Assembly (NCBI GenBank): GCA_026645735.1
Contig: JAPKMT010000019.1
Location: 1 to 51,993 of the forward strand
Direction: 5' to 3'
Source: Flexilinea sp.
GTDB lineage: Bacteria > Chloroflexota > Anaerolineae > Anaerolineales > Anaerolineaceae
Length of the DNA stretch: 51,993 nucleotides
Position 1 is the stretch's first letter, and every line of letters begins with the position of its first letter. Both the position numbers and the translations under genes were made by a program. Shown one piece after another: positions 1 through 8,877 of this stretch. The notes under the pieces were generated by a model. That model saw nothing but the letters and a program-made list of their open reading frames with translations, had not been told where the DNA came from and made no database searches.

Positions 1-81
1 TATTTGTTATGTTTTTTTTTGTGCTTCGCATAGTAGCAACAAAATAATAAATAACTCTCTAAAAACATTTAATTACTGAAT

Positions 82-169
82 CAGTAATTAAAAATCCGAA
101 CCAACCTTTCAAATCAATTGAGAAAAACTGCACAACAACATATACTTCTTCGCATATTTCGAATTGCTG
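82..169. repeat. MITE-like element, copy A
   Basis: This 88-bp element starts CAGTAATTAAAAAT and ends ATTTCGAATTGCTG, which are imperfect inverted termini. It carries the family's left-arm motif CCTTTCAAATCAATTGAGAA. The 9-bp sequence TTACTGAAT lies immediately before it (73-81) and immediately after it (170-178), as expected for a target-site duplication. Related copies lie at 3833, 4816, 26149 and 38614. The rest of bases 1-288 is AT-rich and shows no gene. Confidence 0.7.
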
Positions 170-288
170 TTACTGAATATTTTGTGATTAAAACACTTGC
201 CTGTAAAATTGAATTATGGGAATGATACGATTAGAAAATGGTTGCCAAATAAGCTGTAAAAAAATGTCGGAAAGCTGAAAAATATTAA

Positions 289-2838
289 TTGACAGATCAC
301 GATTTGCGTCGAACTATTATATCGCTGCGCGATATTTTTACCCCGTTGTCATCAATCGGAGAGAACGGGGTAATGTTGGCGCGTTTGTATTCAGCCAGTC
401 TGCCTTGTCCACCCGGCTTCTTTATTTCATCTACTGCCTATATGAAATTTGCCAAAGAATCCGGCTTTTTTGAATTAATGCAAAACGCATTTTCTGAAAT
501 AAAGCTGGAAAATCATTCGGAAATTGATGAATTGATTGCAAAAATTCAGCAATTTTTTATAAAAAATCCAATTCCATCTGAGATTTTAGAGGAAATTCAA
601 CAGGCTCTGGTAATGATCGATGGCATTGAAATCGAATCAGTGATCCAGGGATCTGTTTGTCTACAAGATTTTTCTGATCCGTTGTTTTTCGAATCCTTCC
701 ATTTTTTTAAAAATGCTTCCGGAATTGAGGAAATAGACGAAACCATCAAGAAATGCTGGGCATCTCTTTGGACACCCCAGTCCATTCAATATGTATTGAG
801 GAACCACCTTGCTCCTGAAAGTATTCAAATGGCTGTGATTGTCCAAAAGTCAGTTTCATCCGATGCCGATGGACTTATGCTGACTGTGGATCCTGAAAAT
901 GGTCGATGTGATCGAATTCTCATAGATACGTTTATTGGATCACCTGCCGATCAAAAAACACCAACTTATCGAATTGCTGTCCATAAAAAGACGGGAAAAG
1001 TAATTCATTGGAAAACAACATCCAGAGAGATTGTTACGATCCGATCACCTTTTGGCGTATATCGGATTCCAGTCCATCCGGTGGATTCAAAAAACGCTGT
1101 TCTCAAAAACCGGCAGGCCTCTGATTTGGCAAAACTGGGCATGATGATCGAGAATCTTTTACAAAAACCGGTGGCTGTAAATTGGAAAATTAAGGATCGC
1201 AGTTTTTCCGTTATTGAAGTTCATCCAGTCAATGATTTCTTAGGAGTAAAGAAACCGTGGATACCTTTAAAAACAGGAACGTATTTAAAACGAAGCCGAT
1301 TGGTCGATTTATTTCCTGATCCAGTTACTCCGTTATTCGAGACACTGGGAATACCGGCTCTAAACCAGGAAAATCAAAAGAAACGTTTGATTTCAAAAAG
1401 ATTCTTTCGCGCTGCCTTTTTTGATTTGGAAGTTGTCAACGGGTATGTATATCAAAACTTTCGTGACAAGATCACTTATCAACTCATTCTTTTAAACGCA
1501 TTCTTTTCACTAAAAAATTTTACTTGTCACGAAAAAAACGACTCCATTGAAAACAGTAGGATCGTGCTTTCCGAAGTTGAGAAATGGAACAACACGGATT
1601 TGAAATCACAAAAATCAGTCTCTCTGTATGAGTCTTTAAATAACCAGATCAGCTGGTCAGCAGCACGATATGCCGATCTCATCCAAAATTATGTGCCTTC
1701 TTTAATCTGTTGTGATTTTTTTGCAAAATTATTTTTTGCGACATTCTCCTGTGGGTGGAATGACCAGAATGCTGAATTTTATTTGTCCTTTCTAAAAACC
1801 GGTCATGAAAAAGTTGAAAAACAAGTCGAAGATATAACAGACTGGATCCAATCACAGGCTGATCCTGCTGTGATTTCCAACATTATTTCATCTGCATCAG
1901 CGTCTGAAATTGATCTTCACCATCTGAAATATCCAGCGGCTAGCCAAGATTTGAATCATCGGTTATCACTTCTGAAGTCCTCATTTGACTCAATTCCATT
2001 GTCATTAGATTTTGGCAGATCGCTTTGTTTTGATAAGATTGAATATTTGTTAAGACAGGTAAAAGACCGAATGTCCGAAAATAAACTATTTTCGGAAACC
2101 ATACCCGAAAAAAATCAGATGCAACTGAAATCAAGATTCCATTCCTTTATTGATTTGATTCGGAAAAAATGGTTCCTGAAAAATATTGGACGGATCCTGC
2201 AGTGTCACCAGTCAAGTGAGACTTTGATTGCAGATTTAGGAAGATGCAACGCGGTCATTCAGCAGTCCATTCAGGAACTGGGAAATCGGCTGAAAACCGC
2301 AGGTGGATTAAAGCGCTTTGAAGATATTGCATGGATTACAGCCAGAGAATTAAGGGAAGCAGTTGGTCATCTGGACGTGGGGGAATCAGTGGATGATTTA
2401 TCCAATAAAATCCAGGAACGAAAAACTGTCTGGGAACAGAATTTTCATGTGATTCGTCCTGATGTAATTCCTCTGGATGCCCGTTGGAAGAAGTTTTGCA
2501 TGATGCAGCGCGGTCAAATGAAAGAAATAAAGGGAACTTCCGTACGTGAAGGTCTTGTAACTGCACCGGCTTGCGTGATCCGCTGTTATGAGGATTTTTT
2601 GAAAATACAGACAGGAGATGTCATTGTAGTTGCGATGATCACACCGGCATGGATGCATTTGATCACAAAAGCTTCCGCGATTGTGGTGGATAGTGACGGT
2701 ATGGTTCATGATCGATGGATATTAGCGAATTCCAGTAAAATACCGATTATAACCAACACAAAAACCGGAACCAGATTGATTCAAACTGGTCAGATTGTCA
2801 CTGTCAATGGCAATCAGGGAACAGTGAGGTTAGAATAA
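289..2838 (+). CDS. PEP-synthase/rifampin-phosphotransferase-like protein, probably catalytically dead
   Basis: The 849 residues match the length and three-part layout of rifampin-phosphotransferase-like proteins. There is an N-terminal PPDK-type ATP-grasp region (about 15-320), a central region with the family phrase DLFPDPVTPLF, and a C-terminal swivelling phosphohistidine domain (about 745-849). Key residues are replaced. The GGKG-type lysine is N26 (IGENG), the VRSS arginine is Q120 (IQGS), the EW glutamate is N298, QxRP reads EVHP (310-313), and the catalytic His of GGxxSH is D808, with a His one place earlier (H807). Family catalysis passes phosphate through that His, so normal chemistry is unlikely. 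The start is TTG: the family N-terminus lies upstream of the first ATG at 373, although no strong ribosome binding site is seen. It stands alone and is convergent with the next gene. Confidence 0.75.
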   Translation: MTDHDLRRTIISLRDIFTPLSSIGENGVMLARLYSASLPCPPGFFISSTAYMKFAKESGFFELMQNAFSEIKLENHSEIDELIAKIQQFFIKNPIPSEILEEIQQALVMIDGIEIESVIQGSVCLQDFSDPLFFESFHFFKNASGIEEIDETIKKCWASLWTPQSIQYVLRNHLAPESIQMAVIVQKSVSSDADGLMLTVDPENGRCDRILIDTFIGSPADQKTPTYRIAVHKKTGKVIHWKTTSREIVTIRSPFGVYRIPVHPVDSKNAVLKNRQASDLAKLGMMIENLLQKPVAVNWKIKDRSFSVIEVHPVNDFLGVKKPWIPLKTGTYLKRSRLVDLFPDPVTPLFETLGIPALNQENQKKRLISKRFFRAAFFDLEVVNGYVYQNFRDKITYQLILLNAFFSLKNFTCHEKNDSIENSRIVLSEVEKWNNTDLKSQKSVSLYESLNNQISWSAARYADLIQNYVPSLICCDFFAKLFFATFSCGWNDQNAEFYLSFLKTGHEKVEKQVEDITDWIQSQADPAVISNIISSASASEIDLHHLKYPAASQDLNHRLSLLKSSFDSIPLSLDFGRSLCFDKIEYLLRQVKDRMSENKLFSETIPEKNQMQLKSRFHSFIDLIRKKWFLKNIGRILQCHQSSETLIADLGRCNAVIQQSIQELGNRLKTAGGLKRFEDIAWITARELREAVGHLDVGESVDDLSNKIQERKTVWEQNFHVIRPDVIPLDARWKKFCMMQRGQMKEIKGTSVREGLVTAPACVIRCYEDFLKIQTGDVIVVAMITPAWMHLITKASAIVVDSDGMVHDRWILANSSKIPIITNTKTGTRLIQTGQIVTVNGNQGTVRLE

Positions 2839-2841
2839 AAA

Positions 2842-2876
2842 AACGATTTTTCCCTAATTATCCAGAAAAAATCGTT
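2842..2876. terminator. Possible bidirectional terminator
   Basis: AACGATTTTT (2842-2851) pairs with AAAAATCGTT (2867-2876) between two convergent genes. The A/T-rich arms would give a U-tract in both directions. The stem is weak because it has few G/C pairs. Confidence 0.45.
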
Positions 2877-2928
2877 CTACTCCATCCTCTTTTATTGAAT
2901 TAATGCCTTTGTAACCGGGAGATATTTT

Positions 2929-3639
2929 TTAAGCTCTTCGGCCACCTTTCAGGGTATCTTGAAATGACTTTAATTCATCCATTTTTCCAAGCGATGCCAA
3001 ACGTGCCTGTTCCGGCCAGGAGGATGGATCACCCAGCCTAATTCCAGCTGCAATTAGGATTTCCCGAATCCTTTCCACATTTAATTCAGATAATTGCAGG
3101 TAGTTCTTGATACCGGCTTCTTTTAATACGGATTGAATTTTAGGACCAATTCCTTCAATAATTGTCAGATCTTCTTCAGTTGTTGTTGGCTTATGTTCGG
3201 TTTGTTCCGTAAATTCAGCACCTGACTGGGAAATTCCGATCGTTTCTTCGGACTCGGGTAGATTATTGGGAAATTGAGGCAATATATCATGGGGAGGTTC
3301 AAAGAATGAGGCTGACTTGATCTTTTGAAATTCTGCAGGTTCAACTTCAGTCGCTTCCGTATCAAACGGTTCATCAGGAATTGAATTTTCATCGATTATT
3401 TTTATTGCATCATTTTCTATGGCTTCCTCAGGCTGAGGTGGTTTTTGATTAATTGAAGAAGCTGGTGCTTTATGAATCGCTTTCTTTTGTGGACGATAAA
3501 TAATCCATAAAATCAGGAGCAAAAACAGGAGAATGATCAGGTATCCCCACCACGGTAAATCATTTGAGGTTTTCTTTTGTTGCTCAGTAGATGACTGCAG
3601 AAACAGTGAAGCCAATGGCGAAACAGGTCCCAGGAACAT
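2929..3639 (-). CDS. Membrane-anchored helix-hairpin-helix (H3TH-like) protein
   Basis: The 236-residue protein has one strong membrane segment near residues 30-48 (WGYLIILLFLLLILWIIY). A basic patch follows, then a long acidic, low-complexity linker (about 60-155). The C-terminal domain begins LTIIEGIGPKIQSVLKEAGI, the helix-hairpin-helix pattern of predicted H3TH/flap-endonuclease-like domains. That domain usually contacts DNA or mediates protein binding; no nuclease active site is visible, so no enzyme activity is claimed. I use the ATG at 3639 because GGAGG lies about six bases upstream of it. An ATG two codons earlier (3645) would sit on the ribosome binding site. It is convergent with the PEP-synthase-like gene and divergent from pcm across about 470 bases. 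Confidence 0.75.
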   Translation of the reverse strand: MFLGPVSPLASLFLQSSTEQQKKTSNDLPWWGYLIILLFLLLILWIIYRPQKKAIHKAPASSINQKPPQPEEAIENDAIKIIDENSIPDEPFDTEATEVEPAEFQKIKSASFFEPPHDILPQFPNNLPESEETIGISQSGAEFTEQTEHKPTTTEEDLTIIEGIGPKIQSVLKEAGIKNYLQLSELNVERIREILIAAGIRLGDPSSWPEQARLASLGKMDELKSFQDTLKGGRRA

Positions 3640-3832
3640 AATCATCCTCCTCTTACGTGCTTTTCTGTCCGATATGATTTAATTCTGTTTTTTTCTCTTA
3701 GAATAGTATATTGGTTTTACTGCTTCAAAAAGCAATAAAGACCAACGCCATATTGTCTTTTCATTCCACCAGAATTGCTAATCCCATTATAGCAATTTCG
3801 ATACTTTAAATTCAAGCTGTCAAGTCCAAAAT

Positions 3833-3908
3833 CAGTAATTCGAAATCTTGCCCTTTCGAATCAAACGGGAAAAACAATAATAAAACCCGCTCCAATTTTC
3901 GAATTGCG
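3833..3908. repeat. MITE-like element, copy B
   Basis: This 76-bp copy starts CAGTAATTCGAAAT and ends TTTTCGAATTGCG, with left-arm motif CCCTTTCGAATCAAACGGGA. A short CGGG/CCCG pair lies inside. No flanking duplication is evident. It sits in the 479-base region 3640-4118 between two divergent genes, which otherwise shows only AT-rich sequence that may hold their promoters. Confidence 0.6.
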
Positions 3909-4118
3909 ATTTTTTCCTTGATCTGTGCAACATTGAAATCCAGACCTCCCGTTAGAGAATTATTTATGGCGTACGAAAGTTATATATATAATGAAAATAA
4001 GCATGGGATTTTATTTATATGAATTTTGGAATGATAGGTTAAATTCTTTTTTTTACAACAATGTCTCAACGCTAAAAACAAAATATTAAAAAATTCAAAA
4101 AATCAAAATTTCGAGGAA

Positions 4119-4823
4119 ATGAGAACAATCATGGCGAGAATTCGCAAGATCTTTTTCCAGGATCAGAAGAAAGAATTATTTTTTGAAAATCGAGAAAAAT
4201 TGTTTTCTGAAATTGAAAAAATTATTCAGAACCAGGAACTGCTTCGGGTATTTAAAAAAGTACCCCGGGAACGATTTATTCCTCCAAGTCATCAGGATGA
4301 TGCTTATTGTGATTGTGCTTTGCCGATTGGTTTTGGACAAACCATTTCACAACCATCTCTGGTGGTTCAAATGATCGAGCTTCTGCAACTGTGCCCCGGT
4401 AAAAAAGTCCTTGAAATTGGAACCGGTTCCGGCTATCAAACTGCTTTACTCGCTGAGTTGGGATATACAGAAGTCTTTTCTGTTGAAATCATTCCGGAAT
4501 TGTTCGAACGAACTGCAAAACTCCTGCATGATCTCGGATATCAGCATCTTAATCTGAAACTGGACGATGGATATGTCGGGTGGGCTGAATATGCACCTTA
4601 TGATGCTATTGTTGTTACAGCCGCACCTGAACATATCCCTCCAGCTCTTGTTCAACAGCTTCAGGAAGGCGGTATCATGTTGATTCCGGTTGGTGCTCCG
4701 GATCACAACCAGATCTTGTGGAAAATAGTCAAAGAAAAAGGGCAGATAAAAATGGAGAACGTAGGAACCGTTGTTTTTGTTCCATTCGCTGGCAAAGGAA
4801 TTCGTAATCAACCCTCAGCTTGA
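4119..4823 (+). CDS. pcm: Protein-L-isoaspartate O-methyltransferase
   Basis: This cytosolic repair enzyme transfers a methyl group from S-adenosylmethionine to isoaspartyl residues of damaged proteins, starting their conversion back to aspartate. The 234 residues carry the SAM-binding glycine motif VLEIGTGSGYQTALLAELG and the family segments PRERFIPPSHQDDAYCD, PIGFGQTISQP and the post-motif YDAIVVTAAPEHIPPAL. Length is normal for the family. GAGGA lies just before the ATG at 4119 and about 13 bases before an in-frame ATG at 4131, so the exact start is open. Its last codons (Ser-Ala-stop) fall inside repeat copy C. The photolyase gene follows 142 bases downstream on the same strand. Confidence 0.92.
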   Translation: MRTIMARIRKIFFQDQKKELFFENREKLFSEIEKIIQNQELLRVFKKVPRERFIPPSHQDDAYCDCALPIGFGQTISQPSLVVQMIELLQLCPGKKVLEIGTGSGYQTALLAELGYTEVFSVEIIPELFERTAKLLHDLGYQHLNLKLDDGYVGWAEYAPYDAIVVTAAPEHIPPALVQQLQEGGIMLIPVGAPDHNQILWKIVKEKGQIKMENVGTVVFVPFAGKGIRNQPSA

Positions 4824-4901
4824 AATATTGACTTCCCTTTCGAACCAATTGAGAAATTCTCTTTCCAAATTCGAAAAGTCAATCCAAATTTCGAGTCGCT
4901 G
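4816..4901. repeat. MITE-like element, copy C, overlapping the end of pcm
   Basis: This 86-bp copy begins CAGCTTGAAAT and ends ATTTCGAGTCGCTG. Its left arm CCCTTTCGAACCAATTGAGA is the best match to copy A. Nested inverted repeats are visible: TTGACTT...TTTCGAA against TTCGAAA...AGTCAA, with GAGAAATTCTC inside. The left terminus supplies the last two codons and the stop of pcm. Confidence 0.6.
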
Positions 4902-4965
4902 TCGAATTACTGGAACATTCTGAACGCCGATGCTATCATTCAAGTTAGAAGGAATGGGAAAAATA

Positions 4966-6345
4966 ATGAATATTTGGTGGATCCAACGAAACATTCGTAT
5001 AGTCGATAACAGAACACTGTCAGCTGCGTTACACGAGAATAATGGTTTGGTGCCAGTTTTCATTCTCAATCAGAAAATTTTGGAAAATCAACATTCGATT
5101 TCATGTAAGGACAGATTCTTAATTCCTGTTTTAAAAAGTTTTGATAAAGAATTACGTCTGCTTGGATCAAAATTAATAGTTCGAGTTGGAAATCCGGTTG
5201 AGGAAATTATTAAATTGGCTGAAGAATGTGGCGCGAATAAAATTTTTACCGATGCAGATTCTCACCCAGATTCAATTCGTATATATCAGCAATTGGGAGA
5301 AAAAATCGAATTAATTTTTGGAGAACATCCCTGTGTTTTCCCTTTTTCGGCAGTTTCGCAAAAGAATGGAAAGCCATATCAAGTTTTCACACCTTTCAGC
5401 AGGGCTTGGAAAGCCTTGCCAGTAAACTTGGACCTTCAGCCCAGTCTTAAACACTTGCCCCCTGTTCCGGATTTATTTTCTGTTCCATTACCATTTCTGT
5501 CATCACAGGATGATTTTCCATCGAAAGAATCTGAAGCTGCCAGGCGCTTGAAATCATTTATTGAAGGACCAATTTATGCTTACAAAGAGAGCAGAAATTT
5601 TCTTGACCAGGAAGGATCTTCTTTTCTTTCGCCGTATTTCCGATGGGGCCTTTTGTCAAAAAGACAGGCCTTAAATGCAGCATTTGAAGCAAAACAAAAC
5701 ACGAATGATGTTGTTTCAAAGAATAATTGTGAGAGTTGGATTGATGAAATCATTTGGAATGATTTCTTTCAGTCAATTTTACATTTTTTCCCTCAAGTTC
5801 TTCATGGAGCTTTTCGCACTTCGATGCAGGATATTGCATGGTCTGATTCGGCAATTAACCTTCAGGCCTGGAAAGATGGATTAACCGGTTACCCCGTTGT
5901 TGATGCGGGTATGCGGCAATTACAGAATACCGGATGGATGCACAACCGAGCGCGCATGATAACCTCATCCTTTCTCGTCAAACACTTACTGATTAATTGG
6001 CAGGAAGGTGAACGATGGTTTTTTGATTTATTGATCGATGGTGATCCGGCTTTGAATAACGGTAATTGGCAATGGGCAGCAGGAACAGGGACGGACGCTG
6101 TCCCCTATTTTCGCATTTTTAATCCGATATTGCAGGGGAAAAAGTATGATTCCCATGGGAAGTACATCAGAAAATGGATTCCCGAGTTATCAGATGTACC
6201 AGTTCGATTCATTCACACACCCTGGTTAATGTCCTCTTTGGACCAAAAAAACTGTCATGTGAAAATAGGAAGTGATTATCCATTACCGATTGTAGACCAT
6301 GGTATGGCCAAAATACGAGCTCTGTCGGTTCTCAGTCGAAGATGA
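4966..6345 (+). CDS. phrB: Deoxyribodipyrimidine photolyase (cryptochrome/photolyase family)
   Basis: This flavoprotein splits UV-induced pyrimidine dimers using blue light. The 459 residues show the N-terminal antenna (Rossmann) domain starting NIWWIQRNIRIVDN and the C-terminal FAD domain. The latter carries TGWMHNRARMITSSFLVKH, DGDPALNNGNWQWAAGTGTD and PYFRIFNP. W368 and W370 lie in the NWQW motif, and the electron-transfer tryptophan of that motif is present. Residues match the class I CPD photolyase layout; a cryptochrome-like role cannot be excluded. I chose the ATG at 4966 because homologues start exactly there and GGGA lies seven bases upstream. Longer in-frame starts exist at 4930 and 4954. 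A terminator follows. Confidence 0.9.
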   Translation: MNIWWIQRNIRIVDNRTLSAALHENNGLVPVFILNQKILENQHSISCKDRFLIPVLKSFDKELRLLGSKLIVRVGNPVEEIIKLAEECGANKIFTDADSHPDSIRIYQQLGEKIELIFGEHPCVFPFSAVSQKNGKPYQVFTPFSRAWKALPVNLDLQPSLKHLPPVPDLFSVPLPFLSSQDDFPSKESEAARRLKSFIEGPIYAYKESRNFLDQEGSSFLSPYFRWGLLSKRQALNAAFEAKQNTNDVVSKNNCESWIDEIIWNDFFQSILHFFPQVLHGAFRTSMQDIAWSDSAINLQAWKDGLTGYPVVDAGMRQLQNTGWMHNRARMITSSFLVKHLLINWQEGERWFFDLLIDGDPALNNGNWQWAAGTGTDAVPYFRIFNPILQGKKYDSHGKYIRKWIPELSDVPVRFIHTPWLMSSLDQKNCHVKIGSDYPLPIVDHGMAKIRALSVLSRR

Positions 6346-6367
6346 ATATTATTTTGTAAAAAATAAA

Positions 6368-6397
6368 GACCAGCGTATTTTTTTCGCTGGCCTTTTT
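6368..6397. terminator. Bidirectional intrinsic terminator
   Basis: GACCAGCG (6368-6375) pairs with CGCTGGCC (6385-6392), with one mismatch, and is followed by TTTTT. It sits between the convergent photolyase and LCP genes. On the minus strand it is followed by TTTATTT, so it can also end the exopolysaccharide cluster. Confidence 0.75.
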
Positions 6398-6431
6398 GAA
6401 CACACAAATCCAATTCTTCTGATTTTTTTTA

Positions 6432-7322
6432 TTAATCCAATCTGGAGGTTATGTATTTTGCGATGACATCCCGGTTCACCACAGATGAACCATCAGGGTT
6501 CATTTGGGTGATATCGTTGATTTTTACTTGATCATAAGTAATTTTCTCTACATCAATTTTTCCGGCAAGACAGGCGAAACTCATAAACATCTCTGAATTG
6601 AGATCAGTAATGACGTCATCTTTAAACTCAATAAAAAGTGTCAATGATTTGGCTAAAACTTCAAGAGAGCCAACTTTTTTCAACAAAGGTTCCAAAAAGA
6701 CATTCTGCCGGATAAACCTGGCATCATCATAACCGGGAATCCATGAACGTACATATTGCGCTGCCCGTTCACCATCCAATGTCTGGACGCCTGCTGGAAA
6801 TGTATATCCGTTTTCATTGGTAAACTTCGTCGGATTGTCAATCTCAACGCCACCGATTGCATCCACCATTGCATTTAATTTATCAAGTTCGACAGCGACA
6901 TAGTAATCTGGCTGATAACCAAAAAGTTCTTCAAAGATTTCTGATGTCAAAACTCCGGTAGCAGTAATGACCTTCTTAACTGTATCACCTTCTGCTTTGA
7001 TATCCTCTTCATGAAATTTAAGTCCAAGATTTTGTTTCTTTCCACTGATCAGTTGGATGGAAAGGTCTCTTGAAAAAGCCATGACGGAAATCTTTTGATT
7101 ATCAAAATCCGCTTTTACCAGTCTCACTAAATCAGAACCATAAGGCCAATGTCCAACTTTGTCGTACGCGTCTCCTCCAACAAAAAGGACAGTCATGCTT
7201 CCGCTCTGACCACAAACTTCCGTTGATGGTTGAAACGCAAGCACATTAGAATCAAATCCAAATAATAGGATCATCGTTATTATCAGCCATAGAATGGTTT
7301 TTGATAATCGAAAATTCTTCAT
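6432..7322 (-). CDS. LytR-CpsA-Psr (LCP) family glycopolymer transferase
   Basis: LCP proteins act outside the membrane and attach lipid-linked glycopolymers to the cell wall or to other acceptors. The 296 residues begin with a signal anchor (ILWLIITMILLFGF). The LCP core includes FVGGDAYDKV, a substrate segment ending MAFSRDL, DYYVAVELDKLNAMVDAIGG and the arginine-rich ERAAQYVRSW with ARFIRQN. The start is the ATG at 7322, placed after GGAGGT at normal spacing; an upstream in-frame TTG overlaps that site and is rejected. It is the last gene of the exopolysaccharide cluster, next to the disrupted sugar transferase, which fits a job in anchoring the polymer. The exact acceptor is unknown. Confidence 0.85.
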   Translation of the reverse strand: MKNFRLSKTILWLIITMILLFGFDSNVLAFQPSTEVCGQSGSMTVLFVGGDAYDKVGHWPYGSDLVRLVKADFDNQKISVMAFSRDLSIQLISGKKQNLGLKFHEEDIKAEGDTVKKVITATGVLTSEIFEELFGYQPDYYVAVELDKLNAMVDAIGGVEIDNPTKFTNENGYTFPAGVQTLDGERAAQYVRSWIPGYDDARFIRQNVFLEPLLKKVGSLEVLAKSLTLFIEFKDDVITDLNSEMFMSFACLAGKIDVEKITYDQVKINDITQMNPDGSSVVNRDVIAKYITSRLD

Positions 7323-7557
7323 AATTACCTCCAATTTAACAGCCAGAAAGAAAACATACCAATTAATATCATTATATTCGATTTATGTGTCAATTAATTA
7401 AATATATTTTGATTAGAGGAATAAATAAATTGAGACAAAAGCGGAAAGAAAAGGTTGAAGGCTAATCACCAAACGTTTGAGCTGCTGCTGATGGATCCAA
7501 ATCAGCCTTTTAGGTAATTCATCTTTTCAGTCAACAAATATTAAGACTATCGTTATG

Positions 7558-8651
7558 TCAATAGGCTCCATCACCATGAACAACGACCCAGAAAGTGCGA
7601 GCCATAATATAAATATCGAGCCATACCGACCAGTTGTTGATGTATTCCATATCTAAAATGATTTTCTGAGAAAACAGGTTGTGATTTCTTCCAGAAATTT
7701 GCCACAAACCTGTCATTCCTGGCAATACACGAACATAATTCTGATAATTTTTGCCATAAATTTCCCGTTGATGGAGCAAAAGAGGCCGTGGTCCTACAAG
7801 GCTCATATTTCCTATCAGCACGTTAATAAGCTGCGGAAGCTCATCCAGACTGTATCTGCGCAAGAAATGCCCTACTCTGGTAATACGCGGATCATAATGC
7901 AGTTTTTGGGATTGATCCCATTCTTGTTTCAAAGCAGGATTCTCTTCTAGAAAAGTTTTTAAGATTTTATCGGCATCTTTTCGCATGGTGCGGAATTTAT
8001 ACATGTTGTATTTTTTGCCATGTTTTCCCCACCGTTGCTGATGATAAATGACACTTCCGGGTGAATCGATTCGAATCAGAATGGATATAAAAGCTAATAA
8101 TGGTGAAATCAGAATAATACCAAATGCGGAAACGAAAATATCTGCAAATCGTTTTTGAAATTGTGCATTCTTATCCATCAAGGAATGGCGAATCTCCAAC
8201 GTAAGCAGATCTCCGTATGGACGTACGCTCATTCCACCTAAATCCAGTTTTGTTCCGCCGGCTCCAATTAAAATTACTTTTTCAAAAATATCCCGATAGG
8301 TTTCGCGGATTAATGCAAATTCTTCCAACTGATCATATAGAACAAGGATGGTTCGAATATTATAAGCATTTCTGATTTCTTTTAGACGCTGGATAAGAAT
8401 CTGGCGTTCCTGAACCTCAAGTGATCCGATATCTCTTGGGATAAATACCATCACTTTCGGATCTAAGCCAATTTTTGGTGTTTCTTTAAAGTATAAATAA
8501 CTGCTTCGAGCTCCTTCCTCCGGGCCGATAATCACAACCGGTTCTCCCCAGAAACCTAATTTATTAATAATCGATCGTACAATAATCCGACTTAATGGAA
8601 TAATTACCAGGCAAAAAATAAAACTCAAACCGATTAATAATCGCGAAAACT
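7558..8651 (-). pseudogene. Initiating sugar transferase (WbaP-like), C-terminal part, cut off by IS21 element
   Basis: This is the catalytic half of a polyprenyl-phosphate sugar-1-phosphate transferase, the enzyme that loads the first sugar on the lipid carrier. The piece holds the last N-terminal membrane segment (FIFCLVIIPLSRIIVR), a nucleotide-fold linker (GFWGEPVVIIGPEEG) and the whole bacterial sugar-transferase domain. In that domain are the re-entrant helix RFADIFVSAFGIILISPLL and the motifs [32 protein letters not shown] and LPGMTGLWQISGR. The N-terminal half lies at 11164-11560 beyond the inserted element. Joining the two across one copy of the 7-bp duplication reads ...FFKMSDEFSRLL... 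in one frame and gives about 496 residues, a normal WbaP length. A shortened protein from an in-frame TTG (8628) remains possible. Confidence 0.85.
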
Positions 8652-8658
8652 CATCACT
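8652..8658. repeat. IS21 target-site duplication, left copy
   Basis: CATCACT here is repeated at 11164-11170 on the other side of the element. Removing the element plus one copy restores the transferase reading frame. Confidence 0.85.
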
Positions 8659-8660
8659 TC

Positions 8661-8765
8661 TAAATGCTCACTTGAAAGGGTACCAGGTGATCGCTTGAAA
8701 GTATGCCACCTGTGATCATTTGAAAGTATACCATTTTCGCAAAAGTGATCGCTTGAATGTATACC
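8661..8765. repeat. IS21 left-end multiple terminal repeats
   Basis: Four related copies of a roughly 19-24 bp motif lie at 8661-8684, 8689-8707, 8714-8732 and 8747-8765. A typical copy reads GATCGCTTGAAAGTATGCC. IS21 ends are known to carry several such repeats as transposase-binding sites. Bases 8766-8877, up to istB, show no gene. Confidence 0.75.
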
Positions 8766-8877
8766 ACCTAGGGCGCGCATCAATATCACATGGCGTGCCA
8801 CAAATCGACCAGCATTAATTATCCAATCGGTTTTTCATCAATTCAATTTTTCATAATGGTTTCATCGGATACAATTC

